DNA of 64,000 nucleotides, from NCBI GenBank assembly GCA_013398175.1, contig VZRZ01002687.1, forward strand, positions 498,465-562,464, in the 5' to 3' direction. Positions within the stretch are counted from its first letter, which is position 1; every line of letters begins with the position of its first letter. The translations under genes were made by a program, and so were the position numbers. This DNA comes from Climacteris rufus. Lineage: Eukaryota > Chordata > Aves > Passeriformes > Climacteridae. The notes under the pieces were generated by a model, which did not search any database, was not told the DNA's origin, and was given only the letters and a program-made list of their open reading frames with translations. Below, piece by piece: positions 12,001 through 23,937 of the stretch.

Positions 12001-14224
12001 AGCAATCATCCAATTTAATGGCTATGGGCTGAGTTGCTTGACCTTAATATTGCCTAATGCAAGGATTTTCATGGGCTGGGAGCAAGCTTATACTGAATTT
12101 GAAATCAATAAACAAAGGAGACTGCTGTTAATCAGTGCTGAAAAGAAGAGAGAAAGATAAATATTCAGACCTCTACCCACTCAGGCATTTTGTTTATCAA
12201 ATCCTCATGGTGCCAGTCTGAGCCTAACTGGGAACAGACCACCGGCCCAGTAAAGGTACACAGGGCATCTCCAGCCTGCAAAAGCAACATGGGGGTGGGT
12301 GCAAAGCACACTCTTACAAAAGGATTTGGGATATCAGTCCGGGATTGCTCAGAGATGGACCTTTAAAACAAAGCCAGTGCCACCACCAGCTGTTGCAGGA
12401 GCAGTGTCACCTGTGCTGCAGGGATGAGGACAGGACATGGCGTTTCAGTGCTTGTTACTGCTCCATGGGGCTCTGGGAGAAGGAACTGACACAGTGCCCT
12501 CAATCCCCAGAGCCAGAGGCGGGCTGGGCAGCCGGCGCGACGGGAGAGGCTCCGGCAGCGCTGCAGCCAAGGTCATCACATGGTGCCCCGGGGCTGCTGG
12601 CACTGGGGGAGACAGATGTTTCCTTGTGCCCAGATGTTGTTCCCACTGTCAGTGGCATGCAGAGCTCGCACAACGGGGGCTTCTCCTCCACAGCCTCTGG
12701 GCACTGCTGCAACCAGAATGTGCCGCCTGTGGCTGCAGGGAAGCGTGAGAATGGAAGAGAGCCCTGCTAACCCTCTCCAAACTGAGGACAGCTCTGCCAC
12801 TTCTGCCTGAAATAAAAACCACTTACAAGCACTCTTTTGTGGCTGTCTGCCAGGGGATTTCTGCAGCTTCCTGGAGGGATGGCCACTACCCATCTCCTCG
12901 GCACGGCAGGTGTCACACCTGATGTGGCATTTCTGCAGGGAGGTTTCCCCTCAGATAGGTGTGTGGTGTTTCATTAGTGACAGACACCTCACTATGTGAT
13001 GCTGGTTCAATGCAGGAGGAACACATCCAGAGCACCCAGAGTGTCCTGCTGCCTGCTGGCCTTGAGCACAGCTGCACAGAGCATTTGTCAGATGTTCTGT
13101 GTACCTCAATGACTACACCTTCCACCAGAGAAAATCACAACCAGTGCTAGGAATAACAGGTGGAAGTAATGACCAGCCTCAATAGGCTTGAATAGGACTT
13201 TAACCAACACTTTTTGTGACACTGCAGATTTGCTGTAGTTACTGCAGTAGTGACATAAACCTCAAGTGACCAACATGTCCTCTCCCAGATTGTTACTTCA
13301 GTAACTGCTTCAGTGCCATCCTCACATTTCCCTATACTTCAGAAAATATTCAACATTGTACAAACAAAAGAGTTTTATTCCAGTTTCCAGTTGGTATGCA
13401 TTGTTTTGCTTCTGACTGTCAGTGTTAGCCAGGGAGGGAGACCCCATGGACACTCACACTCAGCAGTGACAATTTCATCTTCCTCTCTGGTATGGTTTCA
13501 CCTTCTGGCTGATCCACCCTGCCCTTCCAGGTTCCCAGCAAGAAAGTCACTGAGAGACTGTTCCACTGTGAACAGCTGGCAGTACATATGGCCAAGAGCT
13601 GCCAGACTGGAAAAGAGCATTGGGCCCCCCGGGGCTGGGGGTGGTGCTCAGTGGCTGGGTTAGCTGATGGCTCACTGGGGTGGAAAATGGAGCAGATTTC
13701 TTTCTTGGTGACCTCAGTCAAGTCACATCTATACCTTGTGCTTCTGTTCCATTCGAAAAAACAGAGTGATTATCAGGATATCCTTTGTAAATAATCCTGA
13801 AGTCTAATGCTTGGTAAGAGATATTAGGATTATTACACTCCTCATCCTCTCTTGTCAGTCCATTCTCAACCTCCCTTTTCTCCCAGTGCCTCTCAGCACT
13901 GCAGGCTTCATCCACATCAGAAAACATTACTCACAGCAGCTCAGCTGCTCGGGTGTTGACATGAAGGGAGGCCACAGCAGCACTGTGGGGGGTGCCTGTC
14001 CTTACCCAGCTCTGGTGGCTCATGTCCCCCAAGGCTGGCACCAACCCCATACGTCCCTGTGCTGCCAGTGGTGCCAGGCTGCTGCTGGGGCCAGCCCTGT
14101 CCACTGTCTGCTCCAGCACTTTAGACACAAAATCCCACAAAAGTGTGATTTCTTGGGGTTGGAGGAGTCTCCTCTGCCAGGGGACCACTGTGAAGCACCC
14201 AAAATGTCACAAGAATTGACTTAC
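6025..14224 (-). other. GRK5: GRK5 intron 3 (8,200 bp, complete)
   Basis: This complete intron lies between the exon 3 donor (GTAAGT at 14224) and the exon 4 acceptor (AG at 6026-6025). It is mostly AT-rich unique sequence with A-rich runs near 7014-7026, 7160-7182 and 10156-10168. An ancient-repeat remnant lies near 11596-11645, and a CpG-rich pocket at about 12515-12600 sits under overlapping reading frames of up to 141 codons. I recognise no protein in these frames. There is no clear CR1 copy here, in contrast to introns 1, 2 and 4. Confidence 0.88.
11596..11645 (+). repeat. Ancient MIR/L3-like repeat remnant (weak)
   Basis: The stretch gatttactctgtgacctg then taaagtcacttag resembles the conserved core of old amniote SINE/LINE tails (ctgtgaccttgggcaagtcacttag). 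The match is short and diverged, so this call is tentative. Confidence 0.35.
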
Positions 14225-14337
14225 CACCGAGTCAAGGAACCTAATGCAGCACTCGAGCTCGGGTCGAGTTTCACAGAACTGCCGGAAGAGAAGCCTTCCG
14301 ATGGGCTGCTTTTCACATATGCTGCAGTAATCTCTCT
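14225..14337 (-). CDS. GRK5: GRK5 exon 3 (about residues 50-87), start of the RGS-homology domain
   Basis: This 113 bp exon reads from 14337 down to 14225. The acceptor has a strong pyrimidine tract ending ttgcctctag (AG at 14339-14338), and the donor GTAAGT starts at 14224. The first two bases, AG, join the G left by exon 2 to make Glu-50. The next 37 codons begin RDYCSICEKQPIGRLLF and end IRFLDSV, finishing in phase 0. The core PIGRLLFRQFCETRP is a hallmark of GRK4/5/6, and the full match is best to GRK5. This part forms the first helices of the RH domain, which packs against the kinase domain. Compared with human GRK5 as I remember it, the differences are E50 for D, I for L and E for D around CSICEKQ, E for G in RPEL, and CCIR for CYIQ. 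All are tolerable, with no frameshift or stop. Confidence 0.97.
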
Positions 14338-15570
14338 CTAGAGGCAATAAAGAGAAGAAGAGAAGCATGAAAATGAGAAGAGCTTTGCCTTTTGGGTTGT
14401 TCATGAGTTTAAAGCATTGCAAGTTAGTGCAGAACTACGACCCCAAATCAGAACAACTGCCTTCTCCCCGCCACCATGTTTCAGGCATCCAGAAAAAAAT
14501 ATAATTAATGGCTTTAAGACTCAATTAAGAGAGGCTGAATTTTGTAGAGCTGATGTTGGTAAAAGCCATTCAGCTATTATGAAAAATAATTTCATATTTT
14601 TCTGTGGTAGAAATGTATGCAAAGGTACCGCTCTGACTGGTGGTGTTTGTGGGAACGTGGGGAGCAAATTACAAGCCCTTGACATATGAATCATACATTA
14701 AAGGGTAGGAAAAGCTGGAATTTGTGGAGACCTTCCTGGATGCTTCCTAGATATGCACTAAAGTGCCCCTAATCTCTGGAAATGCTCAGCCCACTCTCTA
14801 TTAAACAATTATAGTAAACCACACATTTTCAAAGGTTTCAAAATTTCTGCTATTTAATTGCTGAGCATTAAGGAATAGATGGAGCATATGGCATCTGGCT
14901 CATTTCAGTTTCACACAGCACTCTTTACAGAACAGTATTTCCCCTTAAAAGCCATGTTTAAATGCCATTCCCCCATGCTGGTGCACCCAGAACCATCACT
15001 CACAGAAAAGCAAAAGGTCCTTTGCCCATCACAAGGACTCTGTGCAGGAAAGCATGGGCAAAGAGGTGTCATTAACTGGCACTGCACCAGTACAAATGCC
15101 AAGGGCTTTGGATATTTTTCTGGTGAGAGCAGAAAATACCCCAGCTTGCTTGGAGCAGCAATACTTGCTTGAGACACGTTATTCCTCTACAAGCACACAC
15201 ATGTCAAACAACATACTGTGTTTCCTTAGGCATTCTTCTCACCACCCTCCTCGCTGCCATATGGCACTTGCTGTTATTATGGAAACAACCAGCTTCTAAA
15301 CACATAACACAGCACTGCAAACAGACATACGAAACCCACACAAGTTGTCAGTGCCTTGGTTACTTCTCTCTTGGGCCTGGAGTCACTCCTGCAGTGTCTT
15401 TTATTTCCCCTTTGCTTTAGCCCCTGCGCCCTTCAGCTCTTCCCACCCCAGGGATGCAGACACATGTCTGTGATGGAGCTCACCTTTGCCCTGGAGGCAC
15501 CCAGCTGAAGGACATGTTCATCACAGGTTGTGCCTTGGGGACCATGTTCTGCAAAACCAGGACTTCATGG

Positions 15571-15760
15571 AATCATCATAGAATCATGGAATGGTTTGGG
15601 TTGGAAGGATCCTGAAGATCACCTAGTTCCACCCCTCCTGCCATGGGCAGGGACCAGGTTGCTCAGAGCCCCACTCAACCTGGCCTGGAACACTTTCAGG
15701 GACGAGACATCCACTGCATCTCTGGGCAGCCTGTGCCAGTGCCTCACCACTGTCTGGATA
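15571..15760 (-). repeat. CR1 LINE 3' fragment including the ORF2 end
   Basis: It begins with the octamer tail (atcatagaatcatggaatgg), then gtttgggttggaaggatcc, then ctgccatgggcagggacc, then ttgctcagagccccactcaac. The minus strand still reads WHRLPRDAVDVSSLKVF and QARLSGALSNLV, the characteristic CR1 ORF2 C-terminal motif. Sequence beyond about 15760 no longer follows the consensus I recall. Confidence 0.93.
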
Positions 15761-18700
15761 CATTTGTCCTGAGCAGGAAATGCTGTACAAGATGTTGGAC
15801 TTTCTGCCCTGTAGCTGGGTGACAGTAACAGTGGGCAGAAGCACCCAAGGCTGGCTCTTGTAAGAGGAAGGAGGGAGCCTGCCCAGTGCTGCACCTGGGT
15901 GCAGGGGTGGCTGTACTTCAGGAACTGGATCCTGAAGCACTTACAGAGTGGTCACTGGAGACATAGGGTGGGGATGTTGGGCTGTGCTTTTATTCAGTGT
16001 GGTCCTGCTCTGGTCTGGTCTTCTGAAGCAGTTTGGAACAACACACCAGCACCACTTTTTTGCTGGCACTGCCAGTCTGTTTTGGATTAGGATATCACTC
16101 CATCTATCCAGAAGACTGCAATGTTTTGATACCCTCTCATGAATAAAATGGAATCAAAATCACTGTGTAAATCCTAACCTGACCTCCAGTTTATCTAACT
16201 ATCAGCAGCCACGCCCTGGCACTGGTTTGTTTGCCTGAGCTGGAGCCTTCAGCAGGGAACATCACGACACTGATACGTGCGGTGGGAAAACCAGCGGGAC
16301 ACGGAGCAGCCTTGGGGTGTCCTTGTGAGTGGTACCAGCTTGTGCTGTTTGACCAAGTGGCATTTTTAGTGAGGAGGTAATTGCTGAAGGGATGCACAGA
16401 CACGTACAGTGCTAAGGTAAGTGAAGGAGTTAGCAAAGTGGATTAAAACAGCCACTCACAATGTCCCAGAGGCCAGCACGGAGCCAGAGGCTGAGCAGCT
16501 CAGGTGAGCTCTCCTGGGAGGCATGGAGGTTTAACTACATCTGTCTGATGCTGTTTTCTGCTATCTTGACTAACTAACTCTTGTGAGGATATGAATAAAA
16601 CATACACCCCAAGTACCAGCAGCACACAGCCTGCCTGTGGCAGGACTCAACCCCTCCAGAAGCCCAAACCCACAGCAAGCTTCCCCATGCTAAACAAGCA
16701 CTGCAAAGAGTGTGACTGACTGGATTTGCAACAGAGTAAAACAGAAAGGATCATACACAATAATCAACTGGTTTGCCCTATATATTCTCTTGTACAGCAA
16801 TATTTGATCACAGTGACAACGCTTGTACAAAATGCAGTTAGTTTATCGAAGTTGTTATGACATGGTTATGACACCCAATGTAGCAGAGGATGATCTTCTA
16901 ACAAAAGGGCTTGTGATACCAGCTAAATTAGTGTGCAAATTCCACATCCGTAACTGTACTTCATAGAGCAGCAGGAAAAGAAAACAAGCAGCTAAACACT
17001 GTGACATATGTGGAAAAATGCAACATAAAGAAGACATGAGCACAGACTTCCTCCTACAGTACAGAACTTGGCCAACACGTGAGAAGGGTGACCCGTTTGT
17101 AATGAGGAAAAAGGAAATACCAGAAATAATCTCTGAAAACACAACAGCCAGAGCAGTTCCCTGGAGCCATCCACTCCTCTGTCATGTGCATTGGACTGCT
17201 GGATATACCAATACAGACAATAAACACATGATGGAAATGCTTTCATTCCTTGTAGGTGACACAAACTATTTTCTTAGGCCCTGATCTTGCCATTGGCCCC
17301 ACTAAGTCAGTTAAAGGAATCTGCACTCAACTAATTCTTGGGATGCATGGGCCTGGAGTGGACTGAGAAAGAAAAACACGTCTCTCAGCTAAAGCTGAAA
17401 AAGGAGTGGATGGTTTTATTACAGTAAGGAAAGCAGAAGTGTTTTAACAGCGTGCTGCACCCCAGAGACCTGGCTGGAGCACCCCGAGCCGTGCTCTGGA
17501 GCTGCTGCAGGAGGGAAGGGATGGGGAGGCAGTACCGCAGCCAGGGGCTCTCCTGGGCTGGGGCTGAGCCCTGTGTCGCTCTCGCTCTGCCTGCCAGTAA
17601 AAATATCCATCCAGTTTCAAAAGTTTGAAAAATAGAAGGAATGATTTCCTGAGGAAATGGAAATGTTAAACACTTGGAAGTGAAACCATATGCTTATGAT
17701 GATGAAGTGTAACTAAAACAGCTCTGAGAGTGATATCTTTGGTAGTCAGACCCTCCTGCTTCAGCGCCATCCTGTTTAACACCTGCAAAGTCACCCAAAA
17801 TGGGGGTGAAAAGCTGGGTGGGTCAAAGTCCTGGGAAAGCAGACACTTCTCACCGACGCCAAACTCTTTATTTAGAAAATATCACTGGCAAACCACATGC
17901 ACATGCAAGTGAATTCTCCATCTTCCTAACAAAGCAACAACACAGATTAATATTGAAAAGGTATTATATAAAAGGCCACAATAAACATTAATAAGATAAA
18001 GATAAATAATGTTTATTCTAAATTCTACTGACTCATTTTTGCCTTTACTTCATAGCTTATGTACTGAAATACTATCAAGAGCACCCAGCACACAGAACAT
18101 ACCAAAATAGTTGCACCTGCACACAGACAATGCTGGCAGCATTCAAAGCCTATGGCCAAATTTGTTCCCCAACAGATATTATGGTAAAGTTCTGAAACAT
18201 ATCTGAACACATGCCTGAGAAAAGTAGCCCTATTAACAAAATTTCATACTGATCAAAACACACCATTGATGAAGTGAAAAACACAGCACAAGATAATAGA
18301 ATTGCTGATGACAAAATCCCCAGTTTTCAACTAAAAGAGGGGGAAATGTAATATTTTAATTAGATAAAAAACATCCCTGTGCCTTGAGAAGATTTTTTTT
18401 TGTCTTAATTTCCCACTTAAATATGTTGCATTTTTTTGGCTGGTTCAAAATATCACCTCAGCCATTTTGGAGAGAACAGTGGTCTGCAGAGAGACCAGGT
18501 CCCCTCCTCTTTCACATTTGCAATATACCTGTGGGTTTTGATGGGTTAGTGGTGAATTAATGATGAGTCTTGGCTGAAAACCAGTCTTTTCTGATATTCA
18601 GTGTAATGTGCAGGTGTCTAAGTGAGACTGCTATAAAAGTCGCACTTCTGCAACTCATTCTGAAGAGCTGCAAGTCCAACCCCTGCAATCAGCTGGTGAG

Positions 18701-19072
18701 GCTTCCTCCTGTAGATATCTGTGTGGAGGGTTGAACTTAATTTAAACCTCACTCATAAAGTCTACAAAAGCCAGGAATATCTTTTCAGCTTTTAGGTCAT
18801 TATTGGTGTGGCCAAGGATTGTATTTATGTACTATCTATTAAGCAACATTTTATTTTTCAACATACTGGAATCCCAGGAGCAGCTGTTTCAAAGAAATGC
18901 ATGGAGAATAGCCAAGAGGACATGCACCATGCTGCTGCACAGGAACATTTGGACTTGACCTCTGGATCTCTGCTATCCTTGGCATTATATCAGCCTGGAT
19001 GAAAACTGAGTAACATCCAAATGCAAAGTAATTCTGCTGCCTAGAAAAACCCACAAAACAATAGTAAACCCC

Positions 19073-19099
19073 ACAAACAAACTAACAAACAAACAAACA
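19073..19099 (+). repeat. (CAAA)n simple repeat
   Basis: The run acaaacaaactaacaaac then aaacaaac gives about six tetranucleotide units with one interruption. Confidence 0.9.
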
Positions 19100-20620
19100 C
19101 CTGGAACCCCCAAAGAGGATGTGGGAAGACTTGATTGTTCATTTCCTGCTCATGTTCAATGATCCAAGATCAGAACTCCTCTTCCCTTCCCTAATTTTTT
19201 TCCTGAAGGTGAATCAACACCTTTCAGATGTTGTTCCAAGTCTATTATTTGTCTGCTGTTCTCTTCCCCTCACCTGCTTTGGTCCAGAACAACAAAAAAC
19301 ATCCCAAATTAATGCAAGAAAGCATTTGAATGCCTCAGTCCCTGCACTCAAGATAGGCAATAGAAGCAGCATCAGAGCCTGAAGGACCAGCAGTCAGTTT
19401 CTTAGACTGTTGGCACACTGACAGTAAAGATTTCTTTTTCCAAGGGGCTGAGGCCTGTCAAAGTGATCCCCACCACCGCTGAGATGAAGGAAAGCTCAGC
19501 TAGAGATGTCCCCAAACTGCACACCTCCCTTCTCAATCAAACCCAGGGAGATGCTGCTAAAAGAAATCCTACCTAGCCCAGCTCAAATCTAAAACCACTT
19601 CTGGCTTGCTTGCCCATCTCTGCTTTCTTCATGTAAGCTTTATTACAGGCACACACAGTGAAAAGCAGGACAAAGGCAGGAACTAAAAGCGAGATTAAAA
19701 AATGTGCAGCACAACTGAACTAAACAGACTTTCACAGCCCACCGTGCACTGTGCATTTGTACCAATTTCCTTCTTTTTGTCGAAAAATGACCAAAGTCTT
19801 TAAAATTTACAGAATTATTTTGTGTCCAGTCAGAGTACTAATGGAAAACAAATTGCATCTTTAAGCACTGAATAAGCTCATTTAGAGCTATATTAATATA
19901 TTTTTCATTCAAAACCAGCAAGTCTAACACTGGTGCTTATAAAGATGTCTTATAATTTACTGCTGTTCTTCTCCAGCCAAAAGTGGAATTACCACTGTCT
20001 ACGTATAAACTTAATAAACAGCACACACTAAACTGCCTAGTCTTTCAGGCTGATGAAAGTTGCTTCTTATCAAAGGATCCTTTGTGGATGCTTTAAAAGG
20101 ATTTAAATTGCTTTGATTGCATTATTAACAGTGTCTATGTTACTCTTGTATTTCAGAATAATCTGGAAAGCTGGAACATTAGCTCTTGCATTCTACAAAA
20201 GACGGTTTCCCATCTCTAATAAAAATGCTTCAATACAAAAGATAATGCTTTTGTTCAAAAGCAAGACCCCAACATGGGCCATGTTAAGACTTCTGCAGAC
20301 CCACTTATTACCTTCCTATTCTTATTTTTCTATGGTCTTCAGCCCTGCAGATGTCACGGCCAGTCGGGACTTCATGAACCACATTGGGAACACAGGTATT
20401 TGCAGTGGAAAACATATCAGGATTCTCTCTTTGAGAAACTGAAAAAAGGGGACCATTTCTGAAGAAGGAACAGGGATATTGCACTTTAAACTGCAGAACC
20501 TGACCGAGAACCTGTAAAACAACACAGCAAGGGATCCTTTTTTCATGGTGCCTACTTGGGAAGGTTGCAGGAATGAGAGGAAGCAACAGGAGGGAAGCTC
20601 CTTGTCATTGTCTGTTATTT

Positions 20621-20690
20621 TCTGGGGCTTGGGGGTTGTTTGGTTTGGGCTTTTTTTTGTTATTTTGGGGGTGGGGGTGGTGTTTGTTTT
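20621..20690 (+). repeat. G/T-rich low-complexity tract
   Basis: The plus strand is almost purely G and T from tctggggcttgggggttg through tggtttgggcttttttttg to gggggtgggggtggtg. Two runs of five G and a run of four lie within about 55 bases. Confidence 0.85.
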
Positions 20691-22701
20691 ACAATGGAAA
20701 GCTGTGGTTAAGGTGCTGAGGACTCTCCGTTTGCCCTGTCTCTAGCAATGCATTTAAAAAGTGAGGCAAGCCAGATGGTCAGAGAGCACAAGACAGGAAT
20801 AAAAATGTCACATTTCAGTTCATTCAAAAATTTCTATAAACTGTGGCAGTAAGTCATGTTATAAAAGCCTAATACAAGCATCCAGGCTCCCGTGGGAATT
20901 CAGTTACCAGCACAACCAATATTCTGTGCCCTGCAGACCTCAGTGGCACACTGTATTTATAAAATGGGGCTAATGGCACTGCCTCCCTCCCAGCAGCATG
21001 GCCAGAATAAGTACATTAAAGTGTGGGAGCCCCGAGTGCTGCTGGATGGCCCTGTGGCTCCTGGCTATTTACTTGCAATGCAAACTCCCGGAGCGGAAAT
21101 TTAGTCCAGGAGAGCACAGCAGAGTCTTTTTATACATTAACCACTATACTGCTCCAGAACTTCACCTGGCACTTCACAGAGATTAAAAATGACGACGCAG
21201 CCTCTGTCTTGGAGAGTGTTTATCTTGGCAGGTCCGGAGCCCTGCAGGTGCCGGACAGGAATTCTGAAGCCAAGGGCTGTGATGAAGTTTTCTTGCTGGT
21301 GGCAAAAGCACACTCTCTCTAACCATAAATATTTCATCTGCTTTCTTTATTTTTAATAAAATATGGAAATTTTTATGGCTTATGACAAGATAATGGCTTG
21401 ATAGATTCCTTATTCTAAACAGCAGCTCGCCCTGGTCTGCAGTTCAAACCAGCCCTTCATTGCTGTGGAAAGCTCCAGACCTAACATATGAAGTACTGGG
21501 GGAAAACATAGTTTTTAGTCTTGGTTTATTTTTTCCCTTTGAATTTAGTATTTTCTACAAAAAACTTGGAGACCCTCATCTATGCTGTTACAGCAAGCGT
21601 TGTTCTGGCACTGACTATCTAAGTTTAATTAATTAAAAATACAAATGCAATCAAGCTTACTTGAGACAATGGAATTACCCCAAACTGGTTTTAAATCCTG
21701 CCAACTTAATTTTCTCTGCTTGTCAGCTGTCTTTTTTAAAACAAACAGAATTTAATCTCCTGATCATCGAACATCTAATGTAATTATTCAGATGCAGACA
21801 GTGTTTGCTTTGTATAACTTCCCTTATTTCTACTCTTTTCATGGTATTAGGCTACAGGGATAAACTCCACACATCCCAGCAGCATTACACTGGAGATGGA
21901 AACGGTCCAGTTGGACCGATATGGAAAATATGTTTGGAGAATTCTGGAACAAACTTGCAGCTACATACACTTTGGTGATACATATGGATCTTCTCATTTG
22001 TTTTTTGAAAGCAGCTGTATCGAAGCTTTGCTCATGGAATTCTATTTGAAAGTCAAATCCTACCAGCAGTTGCATAAATATGTTTGCACGAGTACTTGAA
22101 CCAGAACGCGTTTGTGGCTTTGTTGATTTTGGACAAAGATTTTGACAGAAGGGTAACAACCCACCCACCCTTTTTGTAGCAGCAGCAGGAGAAGGATCAA
22201 ACAAGATCCTGTGAGCTCAACATAATCACTGCACAGGAAAATATGAGTGGGGTCCAGAGCCTGGGGAGGGACCCTCATCTCTCACAGGGGAGACATTTGG
22301 TCATCCAGCCTTGTGCCAGGAGCACAGTCAGATGGCAAAGAGAAAATGCTCTGCCCTGAGACCAGGCTGTTTGCCAGGGGAAGACAAATTCTCATCCTAA
22401 CAAAATCTGAGCTACTCTGCTGAGTTATTCAGCCCTTCCCCAACACTTCTGGTATCTTCCAAAAGTTACTCGTTCAGGCAACCGCATCCTTTCCATAGGG
22501 GTCACTGACCGAGCCCCCTGTTTGAAAGCAGACTGCAGATACTGCAGGGTCAAGGTTCAGCTGGAGAAGATGGAGTTTGCCATTAATGCTTGAGCCTCTC
22601 AATCAGAGAAGCAAAAATAGATATTGCTGTGTGAAGCATGGAGTGCAGGAAAAGACAACCAATAATTGTTATCAGTAATTAAGACAATCACTAAATCTAC
22701 T

Positions 22702-22840
22702 GAAATCACAGAATCACTGAATATTCTGAGTTGAAAGGGACCCAATCACTGAGCCCAACTCTTCAGTGAATGGCCCATTTCAGGACTGAGCTCCCAACCC
22801 GCTGCATTATCAGCACTGTGCTCTGACCAGCTGAAATGGA
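22702..22840 (-). repeat. tRNA-Ile-derived SINE with CR1-type tail (TguSINE1-like)
   Basis: Read on the minus strand, the head (right end) gives TCAGCTGGTCAGAGCACAG then TGCTGATAATGC. This is close to a tRNA-Ile gene's TCAGTTGGTTAGAGCGTGG then TGCTAATAACGCC, covering the D-arm/A-box and anticodon loop. The B-box part is decayed (GGGTTGGGAGCTC). After about 45 bases the sequence becomes a CR1 3' end (GGGTCCCTTTCAACTCAGAATATTC) and ends in octamers (AGTGATTCTGTGATT). A tRNA-Ile head with a CR1 tail is the architecture I recall for TguSINE1 from zebra finch, which is mobilised by CR1 enzymes. It is not a functional tRNA gene. Confidence 0.75.
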
Positions 22841-23723
22841 TGGAAAGATTCCCACCAATTCCAGTGACTCTTTGATTAAGCCCAGTTTTCCCACCTCTAT
22901 CAAGCACAACTTACATGAGTAAACCACTCACTCTATCTCTCAATTCCACAGCCAACACCAGCATGACAGTGGAAATGCATGCACCAGGATTAATTGCCAG
23001 GAAATCTGGACTGTGAACGTGCTATAGGAATATTTTAAACTCTTTTTTTTTTTAAACTTAAATTATTAGGTACCATGTTCTTAAACACATCCTTTCTTTT
23101 ACATTTGGCTGCCAGTTAAAATAACAGTGCATAGAACAGGAACAAAAAGCAAAAAAGAGCAGGGAGACAGACTGACTGGCTGACAGACAGATGGGCAGGT
23201 GTGTTACACTTCTAGTCAAAAATTCACATTACTAGTAGTAAGCTGCTTTCCATTCCCATAAATTACACTTGAAAAGCACATGGCCCTGGATCACTGCCTT
23301 TGGTGAGGTTTCCCAGCACAGTGTTTGAACAGTTGTCTTCGTGGCCAGTCACAAAGGTATTCAGGGCATGGTGGGCTTCCAAACTACTTCACACTGATCA
23401 CGAAAGATGCACCACCACCACTTCCCAGCCCTTTCATGTGGTACTGGTGCAGCTCCAGGGGAAGGGCTGCCCACACCATAGCCCTGACCACCACCCCAGC
23501 TAGAAAAGGAGTTTGTCTTTATCTTCTAAAATAACTTTCAACAATGTCTCTGTGGCAAGGCCAGAGGACTGGAAAAAAAAATCACTCAAAGAAATATGAA
23601 AGCTCACCTCAGAAACGCCCTGGGAAATTCGGGGAACAAACACTGAGTTGTTCTCATTTTGTTCTGCTTTGTATGGAATGACAGAACTGGATGATTTGTT
23701 CTCAAAGACCATAGCTACAAAGA

Positions 23724-23737
23724 TTTTTTTTTTTTTT
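23724..23737 (+). repeat. T14 homopolymer
   Basis: A run of 14 T between caaaga and gggac. Confidence 0.95.
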
Positions 23738-23858
23738 GGGACTTTTATGTCCAGTCTGAAAGTTTTTAACTGAAATACCAAACTTATTTTCTGTCTAGTG
23801 CTGTTATTTAGACTCCTGCCTGGTGACATTCTGAGTAACACATGCTGAAAGAAAATTT

Positions 23859-23937
23859 CAGTAGAAGTTGCAATTTGAATGTTTAATGTTATGAAATCTA
23901 CAGAACTGTTGCTGTTGTACATAGCACAAAATAAACA
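23859..23937 (+). repeat. Direct repeat, copy 1 (79 bp)
   Basis: This segment, starting cagtagaagttgcaatttg, recurs 1,590 bp to the right. The two copies differ by three substitutions and a 6-base gctgtt insertion present only here. Flanks on both sides are unrelated to those of copy 2. It does not look like CR1. Confidence 0.9.

Noticed and set aside
18655..18705. aagtccaacccctgcaatcag, resembling the CR1 3' UTR
   Set aside because: Only about 20 bases resemble the consensus, with no octamers or adjacent CR1 blocks.
22770..22840. Possible tRNA-Ile gene
   Set aside because: The B-box and T-arm are broken and a CR1 tail follows directly, so it is a SINE head and not a tRNA gene.
23500..23922. 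140-codon minus-strand frame
   Set aside because: It includes a lysine run from the T14 homopolymer and part of a duplicated intronic repeat, with no known family.
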